Origin: Rehmannia glutinosa | Taxonomy: Eukaryota > Streptophyta > Magnoliopsida > Lamiales > Orobanchaceae | NCBI GenBank assembly: GCA_016081115.2 | Contig: JABTTQ020001093.1 | Coordinates: forward strand, 62,001 to 126,000 | Direction: 5' to 3' | Length of the DNA: 64,000 nucleotides | Part shown: positions 32,556-43,975 of the stretch, piece by piece | Numbering within the stretch: the first letter of the stretch is position 1 | Layout: each line of letters opens with the position of its first letter | The notes under the pieces: model-generated | Databases searched by the model: none | What the model was told of the DNA's origin: nothing | The model's input: the letters and a program-made list of their open reading frames with translations, nothing else | Program-made: the position numbers and the translations under genes

Positions 32556-33820
32556 TAGGGGTGTTCATTTTTCGAATGGATCCAAATTCGATTCGGTTCG
32601 AATTCAATTTTAGTTTCAATTAGGATTTTTGAATTTTGAATCGAATTTGAATCAACTCGAATCTCGAATATGAATATTTGAATCGAATAACTAATTGAGG
32701 TTTTTTTTTTGAATTCTATTCAAAATCCTGGTCGAGGTGAAATTGACTAAATTCGGTCGTATTTTGATTCGAATTTGTATTTCAATTCGAATTAAGTATT
32801 TCAATTGAAATTTATATGTATATATTTCACACTATACATAATTATTTATTGTATATATGTAAATTATACACATGCATTTATAATGTATATAAATGAATAA
32901 AACACTACTCTTTAAATTAAAATATAAAATTATAACTCTTTTCCATCTTGTTTTTTAGTTTTTGTTAGAAATAATTACACTTAATAGTATATGAAATACA
33001 TTTTACATTGCTTCAAATTTTTATCTTTAGACCATATTCAAATAATCATTTTTGTGTTAAAAATATATTTTAGGTAAAAAATGTTTCGTTCTTACAATCT
33101 CACGTGGAGGGCCTATGGTGAAATAATCTATAAGAATATTCCACCAACTATGTCCATTGTATAGAGAAGTACAAAATTTGTGTACATACACTATACAACA
33201 TACACTACACATTTATACAATATAGTCTTTGATTTTTTTTCCTTTATTTTAAATTCTTATTACAATATGCATTATATATTATACATCTGTACACTATATT
33301 ACATATATTTATCTTCAGATCATATTAAAATAATAAATTATATGATAGCACACATTATATCTCTTTATCTATTTTCATACATACACTTTGTCAATTTGAT
33401 ACCTCATATTTGAGTATGAAGTTATTTATCAAGTAACTAGTCTTTGGTATAAAATTGACACAAAATGTTTAATTAAATTTATATAAGGGAGTTCATTATG
33501 AATTTATGATAGTCTATAGTTAAATTAAACAATGAAAAATAGTTAGTCGATAATTTGTAATTTTGAAAAAACAAAATCTGGAATTTTACTAGGTATAGTC
33601 CGAACATATTATGTTATGAATCCAAACCTTGTTCACTTCATCGATAAATTAGGATTTTTGGATTGATTGAATTTGATTGAAAATCGAAATCAATTCGTTT
33701 AAATCCGATCCGAATTAATCGAATTAGGATCGAATTTCAATTGAGGTTTAAAATGTTCATTCGATTAAATTCGATTGAAGAAGTCGAAGAATCCGGAATT
33801 CGATTCGATGAACACCCCTA
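32556..33820. mobile_element. Non-autonomous hAT element at the MIR396a promoter
   Basis: 1265 bp with perfect 12-bp terminal inverted repeats TAGGGGTGTTCA/TGAACACCCCTA and perfect 8-bp target duplications ATAAATAC at 32548-32555 and 33821-33828. The subterminal parts are rich in TTCGAATT/AATTCGAA words in inverted arrangement. Only a 77-residue low-complexity frame exists, so no transposase is encoded. The AT-rich middle (about 32810-33480) separates the two arms. Confidence 0.85.
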
Positions 33821-33992
33821 ATAAATACTGCCTTCTCTTCTGCCCCTAAACCTACACTTTCAGTTCCCTCTCTTTACTTACAATTTATATATTTATTTTC
33901 AAAAATAAAATATATGGGCTTTTATTTCAAGAAACCCTATTTAGGGTTGTTGCAGTGGCGATGATGCTTTTTTTGGGAGGGTCTTCAGAAAT

Positions 33993-34124
33993 GGCCCTCT
34001 TCTTATTCTTCCACAGCTTTCTTGAACTGCGCACTGCAGATCACTGTATTGTCCGTTACCGGAGGTGATTCAATCTTCTTTTTGTTGCGGTTCAATAAAG
34101 CTGTGGGAAGATAGGGGGAGAGCC
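33993..34124 (+). ncRNA. MIR396a: MIR396a precursor hairpin
   Basis: The 5' arm at 34009-34029 is the 21-nt miR396a (TTCCACAGC...TTGAACTG). The 3' arm at 34090-34110 (GTTCAATAAAG...GGGAAG) matches the conserved miR396a-3p. The flanks GGCCCTCTTCTTATTC and GAAGATAGGGGGAGAGCC pair outside the duplex, giving a 60-nt terminal region between the arms. miR396 guides cleavage of GRF transcription factor mRNAs and limits cell proliferation in leaves and other organs. The TATA candidates are at 32547 and 33819, split by the hAT insertion. Confidence 0.95.
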
Positions 34125-37100
34125 AAAGAGAATTCAAGTACGGTTTAATTTACTTCATCGTATATTATTAATTCATAAATTATTGATTGAATTATCTTGT
34201 TTTATTTACAGTTTATCTTATTTTTTTACTGCATTTGAATTTTGATCGAATGGATGAAATCCGTGGTTGTGCTGTAATTAGGAGACTAGATCTGAATACA
34301 ATTATGGATCCATCAGAAATTTTTTGATTTTATTAACTGATCTTTAATTTTCTACGATTTTCTTCTTTTTGCAATTAATCCGTGATTATTATTTTGTCAA
34401 GTCATGATTCATTATTTTGTTTAAAGACAGCACAAATTTTATTGAAATTGATAGTTTGATTACGGAATAGATAACGGGTATCCCTCAACCACACACCATG
34501 GATAAGAAAATATTAGTTTGCTATTTTGATTTCAGATCTTTACATTCACTAATTAATGCCGAAAATATGTGTAAAATAGAAAAAATATTGTTTAATTTAG
34601 CAGCCTTGATTATTGTGGACTTGATATAATTCCCAGTTAATTTATAATAGTTCACTATACAGTTACTAATCTGTTCTGAGGTTTTTCATTTTCTCAATCA
34701 ATGGCATCTAGATCTATAATTCAATTTACTTTAATTTAATTCCACTAGTATATTATAATAATAATAATAAAAACCTTTGTAGGTTTCAATGTGTGATAAT
34801 TAGTAGGCTAAGTGAGGTATAGTAATTTTCATTGTTTTTGTAAGGCTGTATTTTCATCCTAGGCATAAATTATTATACTGTACTGGCTCTATAATAGTTT
34901 TAATTAGTTATTGCAATTTAATTATATGTTTCACCAAAATGAAGTATATATATATAATAACCTTCCATAAATCCTCAATAATTGTTGGCTAGAATGTAGA
35001 TGGACCACACACAGTTTTGCATAGCATTTCTATAGATTAGGTAAATCATGTTTCTGAAAGGGAAGGCATGCACTAAAATTGTGTGCTAGCTAGGTTTTTA
35101 CCATTGGTGATTTCATTTCACCTTGGGAATTAAAGAAAAACAAGAAAAAAAAAAAACCAAGTCAAAATATTTGCAGAAGAAAACGAAACAAGGTGCAAAA
35201 AAACTAGCAACCACCACAAAGGTAAAAAAAAGACATTGTTTGTAGGATGCAAGAAACACAACAATGTTGTTTTGTCTTGTTAGAGCTGTAATGCCTCAAG
35301 ATCAGATCCTCATGTTCCTGCCTCCTCTTTCTATGATAATTCCAAAATAGTTTTACTTTAATTAATACAGTAATGCTCTAGCTGATTGGCTAAGCCAGTC
35401 TGGAATTGGATTATATTAATGGACCATAACTTGATTTAATTATATACTCACACCAGCTAATTTTCTTGATGGACCCCACATTATTGTAGTAATTTTTTTT
35501 TACCTCTTTTCACTTTATGATTCTTTTGTTAAAACAAATATTCCTCCTTCAATGTTCTATAGTGCATGTGCTGCTGTATAAATATTATTCTTTTTTTTTT
35601 CTTCAACATTTTTTGATTTGCATTTTTATTTATTTAATCTTGAAAATCTTTTCATAAGACCAAATATGAAGTATATTGTAATTTTATTTTGCTTTAAATG
35701 GCCAGCTCCTGCTTTTCTCAGGTGGATATAAATATGCATATTGATACCAACATCAAACTTTAATATCTTAAAATTAAGGAGCTTGTATTTGATCAAGTCA
35801 AAAAGGTATGCATATTTGATATTTATATGTGTGATGAGCAACGCACTTGTGCTTCCGGCCATAAAAGGTAGAGTTGGAAAAGTCATCCACCTTTGCTCTT
35901 TGTCCATTTATGGTTAAAAATATCACAATAAAGTAGAAATGTAAGAGACAGGATAAAGTTATGATTTGATGCAATGCAATAATCTTGTTCTTGATTTGCC
36001 TGTCTTTCATCATTTAATTTTATTAAAAAAAAGGAGGGATTATTTAATTATTTTGATATGAGATATGCGTTTGACTCTAAATTCTATTTAAATATAAAAT
36101 TCATATCGTCAATATAATCTTGCAAGTTATTGTGATAAAATTAAGGGTTAAATACATGGGACGATTTCGTATAAAATATTCTCTTGTGCTAATACAAGCT
36201 TCAATTACCCCTAAACCGATAAATAATATATTGACGAACACATATACACTTGACTTAAATAAAAAGTAAAATTTATTTTATACTCTATTAAAAATAATAA
36301 ACATCTTTTCCGTCTATAAATATATATATTAATTTTGATTACAAATTTTATTCAACTAATAAATTTATTTCAATTAATGAAAATCACGTGAGTACTCAAA
36401 TATATTAAGGAATCTAATTTCGATATGAAATATTTATATTTGAAAGAAATCAATACTAGAAAATAAAAATTAAAAATATATTAATGCAATGAAGAAGTTT
36501 TCAGTGAAAAAAATAAAAGAAAAATTTAAGAGATGTTTTCCAAAACAACATACGATTGATGAGAGTAACAAAAATTTTGTGAGATATATGTTTTCAATAT
36601 AATGTGTTCTTCTTTATTTTAATAAAATTATATTATGCTATTTGGTTAGAATTTAGTTTCATGTTAATTTGCTTAATAAATATACTGAGGTTAAGTAAGG
36701 TAATTGATATTAATTTGATTTTCATGGGTGCACATTATAAGTTTTTTTATACTTTATAATATTAATTTTCTCTTTCAAAAATTAGTTACTAGATTTGTAA
36801 TGTTTGACCTACATGCGCGCCTTATATATTATAGAAATATCATTAAACGTGAGATAATTTCAACTAATTTGTCCCTAAACTTTAATACTTACTCATTAAA
36901 ACAATGTATATATATACACACACACACATAATACTTTAATACTGTTAAAATTAAATTTGATATCTAGTTTTTGAATTTAATTATAGATTTATTTATTTAA
37001 TAAAATCAAAAGATATAAATTTTAGGATCAATAATTGACATTTAGTTATACAATGCCGCAAAATAAGTCAAGTCATTTCGTGAGCTATTATTAAGCTTGT

Positions 37101-38430
37101 TCGAGCTCATCTAGCAAGGCTCATTAAAATAAATGAACTAAACTCAAGATGAAAGATACTCAACTCATTAGTTGTTGAGCAGACTCGTTAGTAAGCTCAC
37201 TTAATACTCGATACTGATATCACTTGGTAATTATTGATGCTTAATTACGCAAAAGTTTTTTTCCTCAATTTTGGATACACAAAATTAAGAGAGCCTTTTT
37301 TTACCCCCTTCATATCTACACCATTGATGGGCCACTACTTTCACATCAAATATATGTTAATAAAAATTTCATGGCTGAACTTTCAGTAATGATTAATTCC
37401 TCATCACACGCTGAGGGATAATAAGTAGTTGCGCCAATGGCAACACGACGACTCTACAGCTCGATCTCATTATTATTGATTATTGCCTCTCCATTTTCAC
37501 TTTTTCTCTTCTTTTACGGATGCTGCGCCCTTACACAGGTTTTCACCTGGGAATTATGGGATTCATTTGTTTCGTACAATGTAAACTAACAACGGCGTGG
37601 TGGACTATTTTTTTCTTCTACAAACAAAAAACCTACATTTTATTAGACATTGTTATTTTACAACTAATTAAGTATAAAGGGTATAAGGACTAAGGTCTCC
37701 TTTTATGCATTGATGGCTTTTATTGAGGTATAGATAATTTGTGCTTGTTTTTTCGGACAACTGGTTTGATGTTGAATAAGTACATGCATTGATACATGTT
37801 TACCTAATAAAATTTTATTTGTTCTTGCAAGACACATGAAGATATTTTCAACAAAAGTATTATACCACAATGGACAACGAAAAGAAAAACAAGGATTATA
37901 TCAACTTTGAATTAACAAGCATAATCATTATAAAGGATTGCACTTTCTGCAACATAAAACAAATTTTAATTGGAACATAAAAAAACAAATCAACAAAGAA
38001 AAATAAATTATATAGGCAAAATACCAACTGAGAGAACGTCTGCGGATTGCACCATTAAAGAATGAAAATAAATTCAATAAAATAACTCTATTGTTTTAAT
38101 TGTGAAATAATCAATTAGTGTGATAACTCAATTTTTACAAGTTTGTTTCATAATTGTTTCATACATGTTTCAATACCGTTATATAAAAAAACGAAGAGAA
38201 AAATGGTAAAAGCGTAAAAAAGTTAAAAAAGAAAATTACCCGAAGCATACATAAGTCAAACGAAGCACAAACAAGTCCAATGAGTACAATTGTTTTCTTT
38301 GGATATGGGTAATTTTTGCAATTTCCTCATATTTTCTAGGAAAAGGCCTTGAAATTCTGCCCGTAATGGGCTTTTGATCAAGCCTCTAGGCTTCAAAATT
38401 GGGCCCAGATTTACAATATATAAAATTCCT

Positions 38431-38433
<3 letters not shown>
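34125..38433. other. AT-rich spacer between the two MIR396 genes
   Basis: The 5' part is likely the rest of the MIR396a primary transcript. I see no coding gene. 37080-37210 has GAGCTC/AAGCTC words of the kind found in degraded inverted-repeat elements, and 36901-36930 has a short CA/TA run. Otherwise nothing is recognised. Confidence 0.4.

Positions 38434-38461
<28 letters not shown>
38434..38461. repeat. (TA)n microsatellite
   Basis: 28 bases of alternating TA followed by TTTTGAGG; flanking copies of ATTCCTAACATATAT occur on both sides (38426 and 38476). Confidence 0.9.
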
Positions 38462-38465
<4 letters not shown>

Positions 38466-38540
38466 AGGAAAAAATTCCTAACATATATTACATAATAAAT
38501 ATGAGGGTGTGTGCTAAATTGCAATTTTTGATTCTATAAT

Positions 38541-38800
38541 CACTACAAGAAAAAACCAGTCTACCTACAGAAAAATCTGTAGGTAAGTATTAAGAAAATT
38601 ATAAAGTATAGATAAAATCATTGTAGGTAATATCGTTGTAGGTAAAATATTTGCTGGATTGGATAAGGTAGGTTATAACTTCTATATGTCCTCTAATTCT
38701 TCTCTACAAGGATGATATTTGCTGGATTTGACAAGGTAGATTATAATTTTTATAAATCCTTTGATTCTTCTTTTCAACAATGATATTTGCTAGATTTGGA
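38541..38800 (+). mobile_element. Left end of a CACTA-type element with internal tandem repeat
   Basis: It starts CACTACAAGAAAAAACC, the En/Spm (CACTA) terminal sequence, followed by the short inverted pair CTACCTACAGA/TCTGTAGGTA. A 68-bp unit starting ATATTTGCTGGATT repeats at 38647, 38715 and partly at 38783. The matching right end was not found in the next 2 kb, so it is truncated or longer than I can trace. Confidence 0.55.
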
Positions 38801-41114
38801 GTTTCGAAGGTGAACTCGCCAGTTGAATCTCCTTCTAGCTTGAATTTGTCCATTAAAATGTTAATTCGAGGGTCGAACAACTTATTCTCGAATAGAATGT
38901 TGGAACTTCAAGAATGCTTGAATTTGAACTTGAGAGTTTCTTGGCGGAATTGACTCTTTAATCTCCTCATAGTGGATTTAGACTTCAATAACATTAACTC
39001 GAGGATTTAATACATTGGTATGGATTTAAACACTATATTTGGATGGATTCCGCGATGAATGTCTTAAGCACCGCAAATCTCCTTGAATTGAAACTCATTA
39101 AGTTGATAGAATTTTGCCTCCCTTTCTTGCTTAAAACTTCTTCTTCACAACTTATGTTTTTTATAAGAATTATGAAGAGGACCCCTATTTGTATTGTAGG
39201 ATGAGTGTTCTTTCCATAATTACCCAAGGAAATAGTGCGATTTGATTGGTCGATCATAATTTGCAGTGCAATAATTACAAGATTGTAATTTTATTTGAAT
39301 TGACTTGATTTATTTACCAAAACAATAATGGTAAATAATTTTCTTATTTGCATATCTTATCTTGATTGCAATATTGAAGATTTTGGCACTTGACAATATT
39401 TGGCTGTAAACTGTTATAAAAAAAACATGACAATCATCCGTACGGTGGAATAAGAGTTGAAAATATACCAGTTTGGAATTGAAGATCCCATCCAACAAAA
39501 CAACTAGTGATCATATTAGCTTATACTATAGTTCTAATTATCACGAGTTTAATGAATTGGTTTAAATAATGTACAACCATATAAAATGCATGAAATTTAA
39601 GGGGGAAAGAGTGTAACAGAGGAAAGACTTAAATGTTGATTAATTAATTGTTGTGAACTGTATCTGCTTATTGGCTTCCGCATCAAATCAAACTCTGAGG
39701 ATAATTAATGGACATCAGCAAAATGTAGGTTCCACCGTTTTTGTGAAGATCATTGATTCATTGCTCCTTGGTGTTCGGTGTAAGTAAGAATTTTCCCGTG
39801 AGCGTATTAAATTACGCCATCAATAAGTACAGAAAACATTCATAGTAAAAAGGAAAAAAGAAAAAATAGTTTACATAAATTTTGATTTTGATTAAATTAA
39901 AAGCGATAATAGTAAGGTAGAAACACGTCCACTGAAAATATAAACATAAATAATTAAACTCATAATTGGGTAGGTGTAATGTAGTTGAGAAAGGCAATAA
40001 GCATTGATAGCTAGCTTTGTAACAAATGCATCACTTTTCATGGAGTTTCGGTGTGTTAATTGGGCATATACATAATGTATTTTATTTTATTTTATTTATA
40101 TTTGTTTGGTACAAACATAAGTATCTATATACGGGGAATCAACTTTGTGCTGCACTGATTGAGACGTGTGTTGTAAGTGCGATGGACCCAAGTTTGATCC
40201 CATATGAGTGCATGCGTCCCCTCCCATTTTTTCCGCATTATATTGTATTGAAAAAAAGTATCTATATATGTGTTCCTGTGAGAGGGCCGGTGAGTGTGTG
40301 AGATGTGTGTATTTTGGCAGTTTAATTAAGAATGGTATGGGAAAGGAGGGTAAATTAATGTTAACAGAAGCAACAAATTAAGGAGCCCTGATTTTGGGAG
40401 AAGGTGACAAAGTCTAACCTTTTTTCACGGAAATGTATGATATCACACACAAAGTCTAACACAAAAAGCAAACAATATATATGAGCTATCAATTATTATT
40501 GATGATAAGGAGGAAAAAGGGATATATGGAATCTTCTCTGCTACATCTCTCAGTTTCTTTTTTTTTTTTTCTTGAACTCTCTGATCTCACTTCTCAGTTA
40601 CAAATAACCAGTCCAAAAAATAAAAGCTGTAAATGCAGAAGGATAAAAGTAAAGTAATAATGACTAATATTATTAATTACAGGAATTTCAACAGTGGCAA
40701 CCATAAATTTCCATGGAAATTATAGTCAGATAAAACAATATTCCCATTGCTAATTACTTTTTCCACACCATGTTCACCAATTTCCTTTCAAATCCCAAAA
40801 GGAAAAAAAAAACAATAAATAAAAAAATATCCCTAATTTAATCTGGTATTTGAATGTAATGTTAAAAAAAAAAATTGGAAAATACGGAATAAAATCACTA
40901 TCCAGATAAACTAAAGAACCATAAGTGAAATAGGGCAAGTTACTGTGAGAGAATTCAGAAATTTGAACTAATTTACCATTGACAATTTGAACTAAACGCC
41001 AAGAGAGTTTCGAAATTTACCACGAGAATGAAAGTAGTGAAATTATTAGCTCCATCCATTTGGTGCCTCATACATAGCCCTTCTGACATTTTGTCTCAGT
41101 AAAAAAGTCCAGAA
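38801..41114. other. Intergenic, no gene recognised
   Basis: No supported ORF, RNA gene or clear element ends. It lies downstream of both MIR396 genes. Confidence 0.35.
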
Positions 41115-41228
41115 TTACCATGTTTTCCCACAGCTTTCTTGAACTTATTATTTATTTTTCTCCTTAGAAAGAGGGATCAAAATTGAAGCAGAAGAAGTTC
41201 AAGAAAGCTGTGGAAAAGCATGAGAGGA
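41115..41228 (-). ncRNA. MIR396b: MIR396b precursor hairpin
   Basis: Read on the minus strand, the 5' arm at 41215-41195 is the 21-nt miR396b (TTCCACAGC...TTGAACTT) and the 3' arm at 41144-41124 (GTTCAAGAAAG...GGGAAA) is the miR396b-3p form. The arms extend through CATGCTTTTCC and GGGAAAACATG. The strand is set by the mature sequence: the plus strand has TTCCCACAG, one C too many for miR396. It differs from MIR396a in the last mature base and in the 3p arm. The gene faces MIR396a, 7.0 kb away. Confidence 0.93.
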
Positions 41229-41518
41229 CTTGTACATCATTATTACCTAACTCCATATAGTGTATATGTAGAACCATATATAGAGAAATATTAGAGAATG
41301 GAAATTTAATTTGGGCAGTAAAAAAGATGATAGGAGGAGAGGAAGAAAATGAATTGAGATGCCCATACACATATATACAAAAGTGTGATGGACCACTCTA
41401 CCACCACATTGTGTGTGTGTGTGTTTATAGCTTTATAGAGGAAGGGAAGGAAACAAAGTAGGGTTCACTCCACAAACAACGCCAATTCTTCCCACTTACA
41501 CCCAAGTGCGCTGTGGGG

Positions 41519-41530
41519 TACATATATAGG
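41519..41530 (-). promoter_or_regulatory. Candidate TATA box of MIR396b
   Basis: CTATATATG on the minus strand at 41521-41529, about 300 bases before the hairpin. Position and form fit, but nothing else supports it. Confidence 0.35.
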
Positions 41531-41737
41531 CCAAGTTTAGATTTACATAGGTAGAGATCATACTTCATTTTTTTATCCATAAATATCTATATGAGCCAAT
41601 GAGGGTACTCACATTTCACTATCATGAAAAATATCAATTATCTTTCAAAATAAGTATTTGTTAGCTAAAATGAGTATTTTATAAAATGAATATTTGCTAG
41701 TTAAATACAAAACTTAAGGGGTATCTGTACGTAGTAC

Positions 41738-42609
41738 CAGTGGCGGATCCAGGAATTGGTAGTAGGGTGGGCTAAGAAAAAAATTTCACTAAGAAAATTA
41801 TATATATATATATAACAATGATTATATATATCAAACAAATTATTACAAGACTACATTATTTCTGAATAAAAAGTGGAAACTATTTCATAAAAACATTGTT
41901 ATATTTATATTAGCAATCAAATGGACATATTCTATTTTCCATATTATTTGTTTTCTTGACAAAAACTAAATATAAAAAAGCTAAAAAATGATATATTTTC
42001 AATTTCATATTTGATGATGACATTCAAGGAGGCACATTTGGTCGTCGCTACCGATAAATAACAACGTTACACGATAAACTAAAACTCGAACACAACACAA
42101 TAACTTTATTGGGCCTAAAATTTAAAGTCAAATACGACGCGTTAAAAGACCAAAAGAATGACACGACACAATTGCCACAATAAGTAAAACTATTAAATGT
42201 ATTTAGTGAGACCATTAACTAATAAAACATATGATTTTTTTAATATATTTGATACTTAGAAGATATATTCTAATAACTTACCAATCCAAGTAGTTAAGTA
42301 CATTTAAACTTAATGAGATGGTAAGTGTACTAATAATAAATTAAGGATCACAAAAATAGTCTAAAGATTAAAAATATATTAAATAATACCATCAATATCA
42401 CGATAACAAAAAAAATTAGTTTTAAGTTCTTCAATCTTGATTTCCAAATTTTCAAATGAATTTAAATTTTGAGGTGGACTTGAGTTTTGCATTAAATTTT
42501 GGGAGGGGCTAATTATGGATAATGTAAAAATTAAGGTACTAAAAGTAGAATTTTTAGAACTTTGCACTGGGCTCAAGCCCAGTGCTGACCAAACGTGGAT
42601 ACGCCCCTG
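41738..42609. mobile_element. Non-autonomous hAT element upstream of MIR396b
   Basis: The left end is CAGTGGCGGATCCAGG; the right end, minus strand, is CAGGGGCGTATCCACG. Perfect 8-bp duplications CGTAGTAC lie at 41730-41737 and 42610-42617. Length 872 bp, no transposase. A 12-base inverted word GGGCTCAAGCCC lies near the right end (42569). The element sits about 210 bases upstream of the MIR396b TATA candidate. Confidence 0.85.
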
Positions 42610-42617
42610 CGTAGTAC

Positions 42618-43439
42618 TTTAAGAGTTATTTGTAATTTTGAAAGATAACTATATCTTTTTTCTTCTTTTTTTCTTTTTTTTTAATTTGGCTAAATTGACC
42701 CATGGTAATTTCTGCGATTATCCCTAAATTAAATTATCAGTAGTAGAATTGAGATCTACCATTGAAAAAAGTTCGTTTAGATTTGATTTGTTAAATATAA
42801 TAAATTAATTTAATTTTGATAAAATTTGAAGCTGAAACCAAGGTGATAAATTAAAAAAATGATTGAATATGTCAAAATATGAAGCTATTCAAATTAAATT
42901 CAACTCAACTTATATTTGATTTGATTAAAACTTGACTTTTTTTTTATCAGTTAAATCAAACTAATTCTAATATTTAAAATAAAAATTTCAAATAAATTAA
43001 AGTTGAATTAACTTGACTCTATTTATTTATATTTTATATTGCTTAATTAGTGTGTTTGGGGCAACCCACATTAACAGAAAATATCCGATATGTAGGGTAC
43101 CAGATTGGACATAACTCGATTTGGGTTTTGGTTTTTTCTTTCATTTTTTGTTCATAAAATGCAACCCAATGGCCCAAAAGTGAAAATAAAAAAGGGAAAA
43201 TGATAAAACCACCCCATTCCCATCACATGCAAGCATGTGGGCATGATCTCCCACTAATTTATTTGGTATAAAGGGTATGGGGTGGTTTATGGTCCCCCAA
43301 ATTTGTTGTGTTTTTTTCTGCATCATCACACTAATATATATTATCTTTGCTAAAATCAGTGGCAATGAGGTGGATGATGAAATGCATATTTAGGGATCGA
43401 TCTTGAGGGTTCTTTTTTATATGCACGTGCATCTCTACT
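42618..43439. other. Intergenic, no gene recognised
   Basis: AT-rich sequence with no supported ORF or element ends. It reaches the broken 3' side of the Tat-type element. Confidence 0.35.
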
Positions 43440-43491
43440 TTGGTTTATTTACCAAAATTAACGTGTTCATCCTTTGGTTGTACATGCTCCA

Positions 43492-43975
43492 CTAGCTCAT
43501 CATCCGTCTTAATAATCTTTTCTTTATTTTTATCATCATCAAAAATACTTCCATTCTCAGCTTTTGAATGCTTTCTACATACAATTTCCTTGACATATAT
43601 TGATCCCCATCGACCTCACCAACCTCTGCTCCTATCGGAAATTTCATTTTCAAATGATACACAGAAACCACAGCCTGAAAAGCATTTAACGATGGCCTAC
43701 CCAACATTGCATTATACGAAGAGGGTGCATCAACTACTAAAAACTTTATCATTCTCGTTTTACGGCTAGGTTCCTTACCTAGAGAGGCAGGTAAAATGAT
43801 CATACCTATGGATTGGATGGTTCCTCCCGCAAATCCGACCAATGGTGCGTCCACCGACTCCAAGCCGACCTAGAGGTCTATCTTCCTATAGCACTCATAG
43901 AACATGATATCCACCCAACTCCCCTTATCGATAAATGCTCGTTGAACATCATAGTTAGAAATCGTGGATGTGATC
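43492..43975 (-). pseudogene. Tat-type aspartic protease, downstream half
   Basis: Reads ISNYDVQRAFIDKGSWVDIMF, where family members have D-S-G at the active site and here D-K-G is found, a lost catalytic residue. It continues with GFAGGTIQSIGMIILPASLG and SSYNAMLGRPSLNAFQAV. An in-frame stop lies at about 43872. The upstream half (GVVIPHSDALVI) lies at 45721 and above, on the far side of the solo LTR. Confidence 0.75.
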
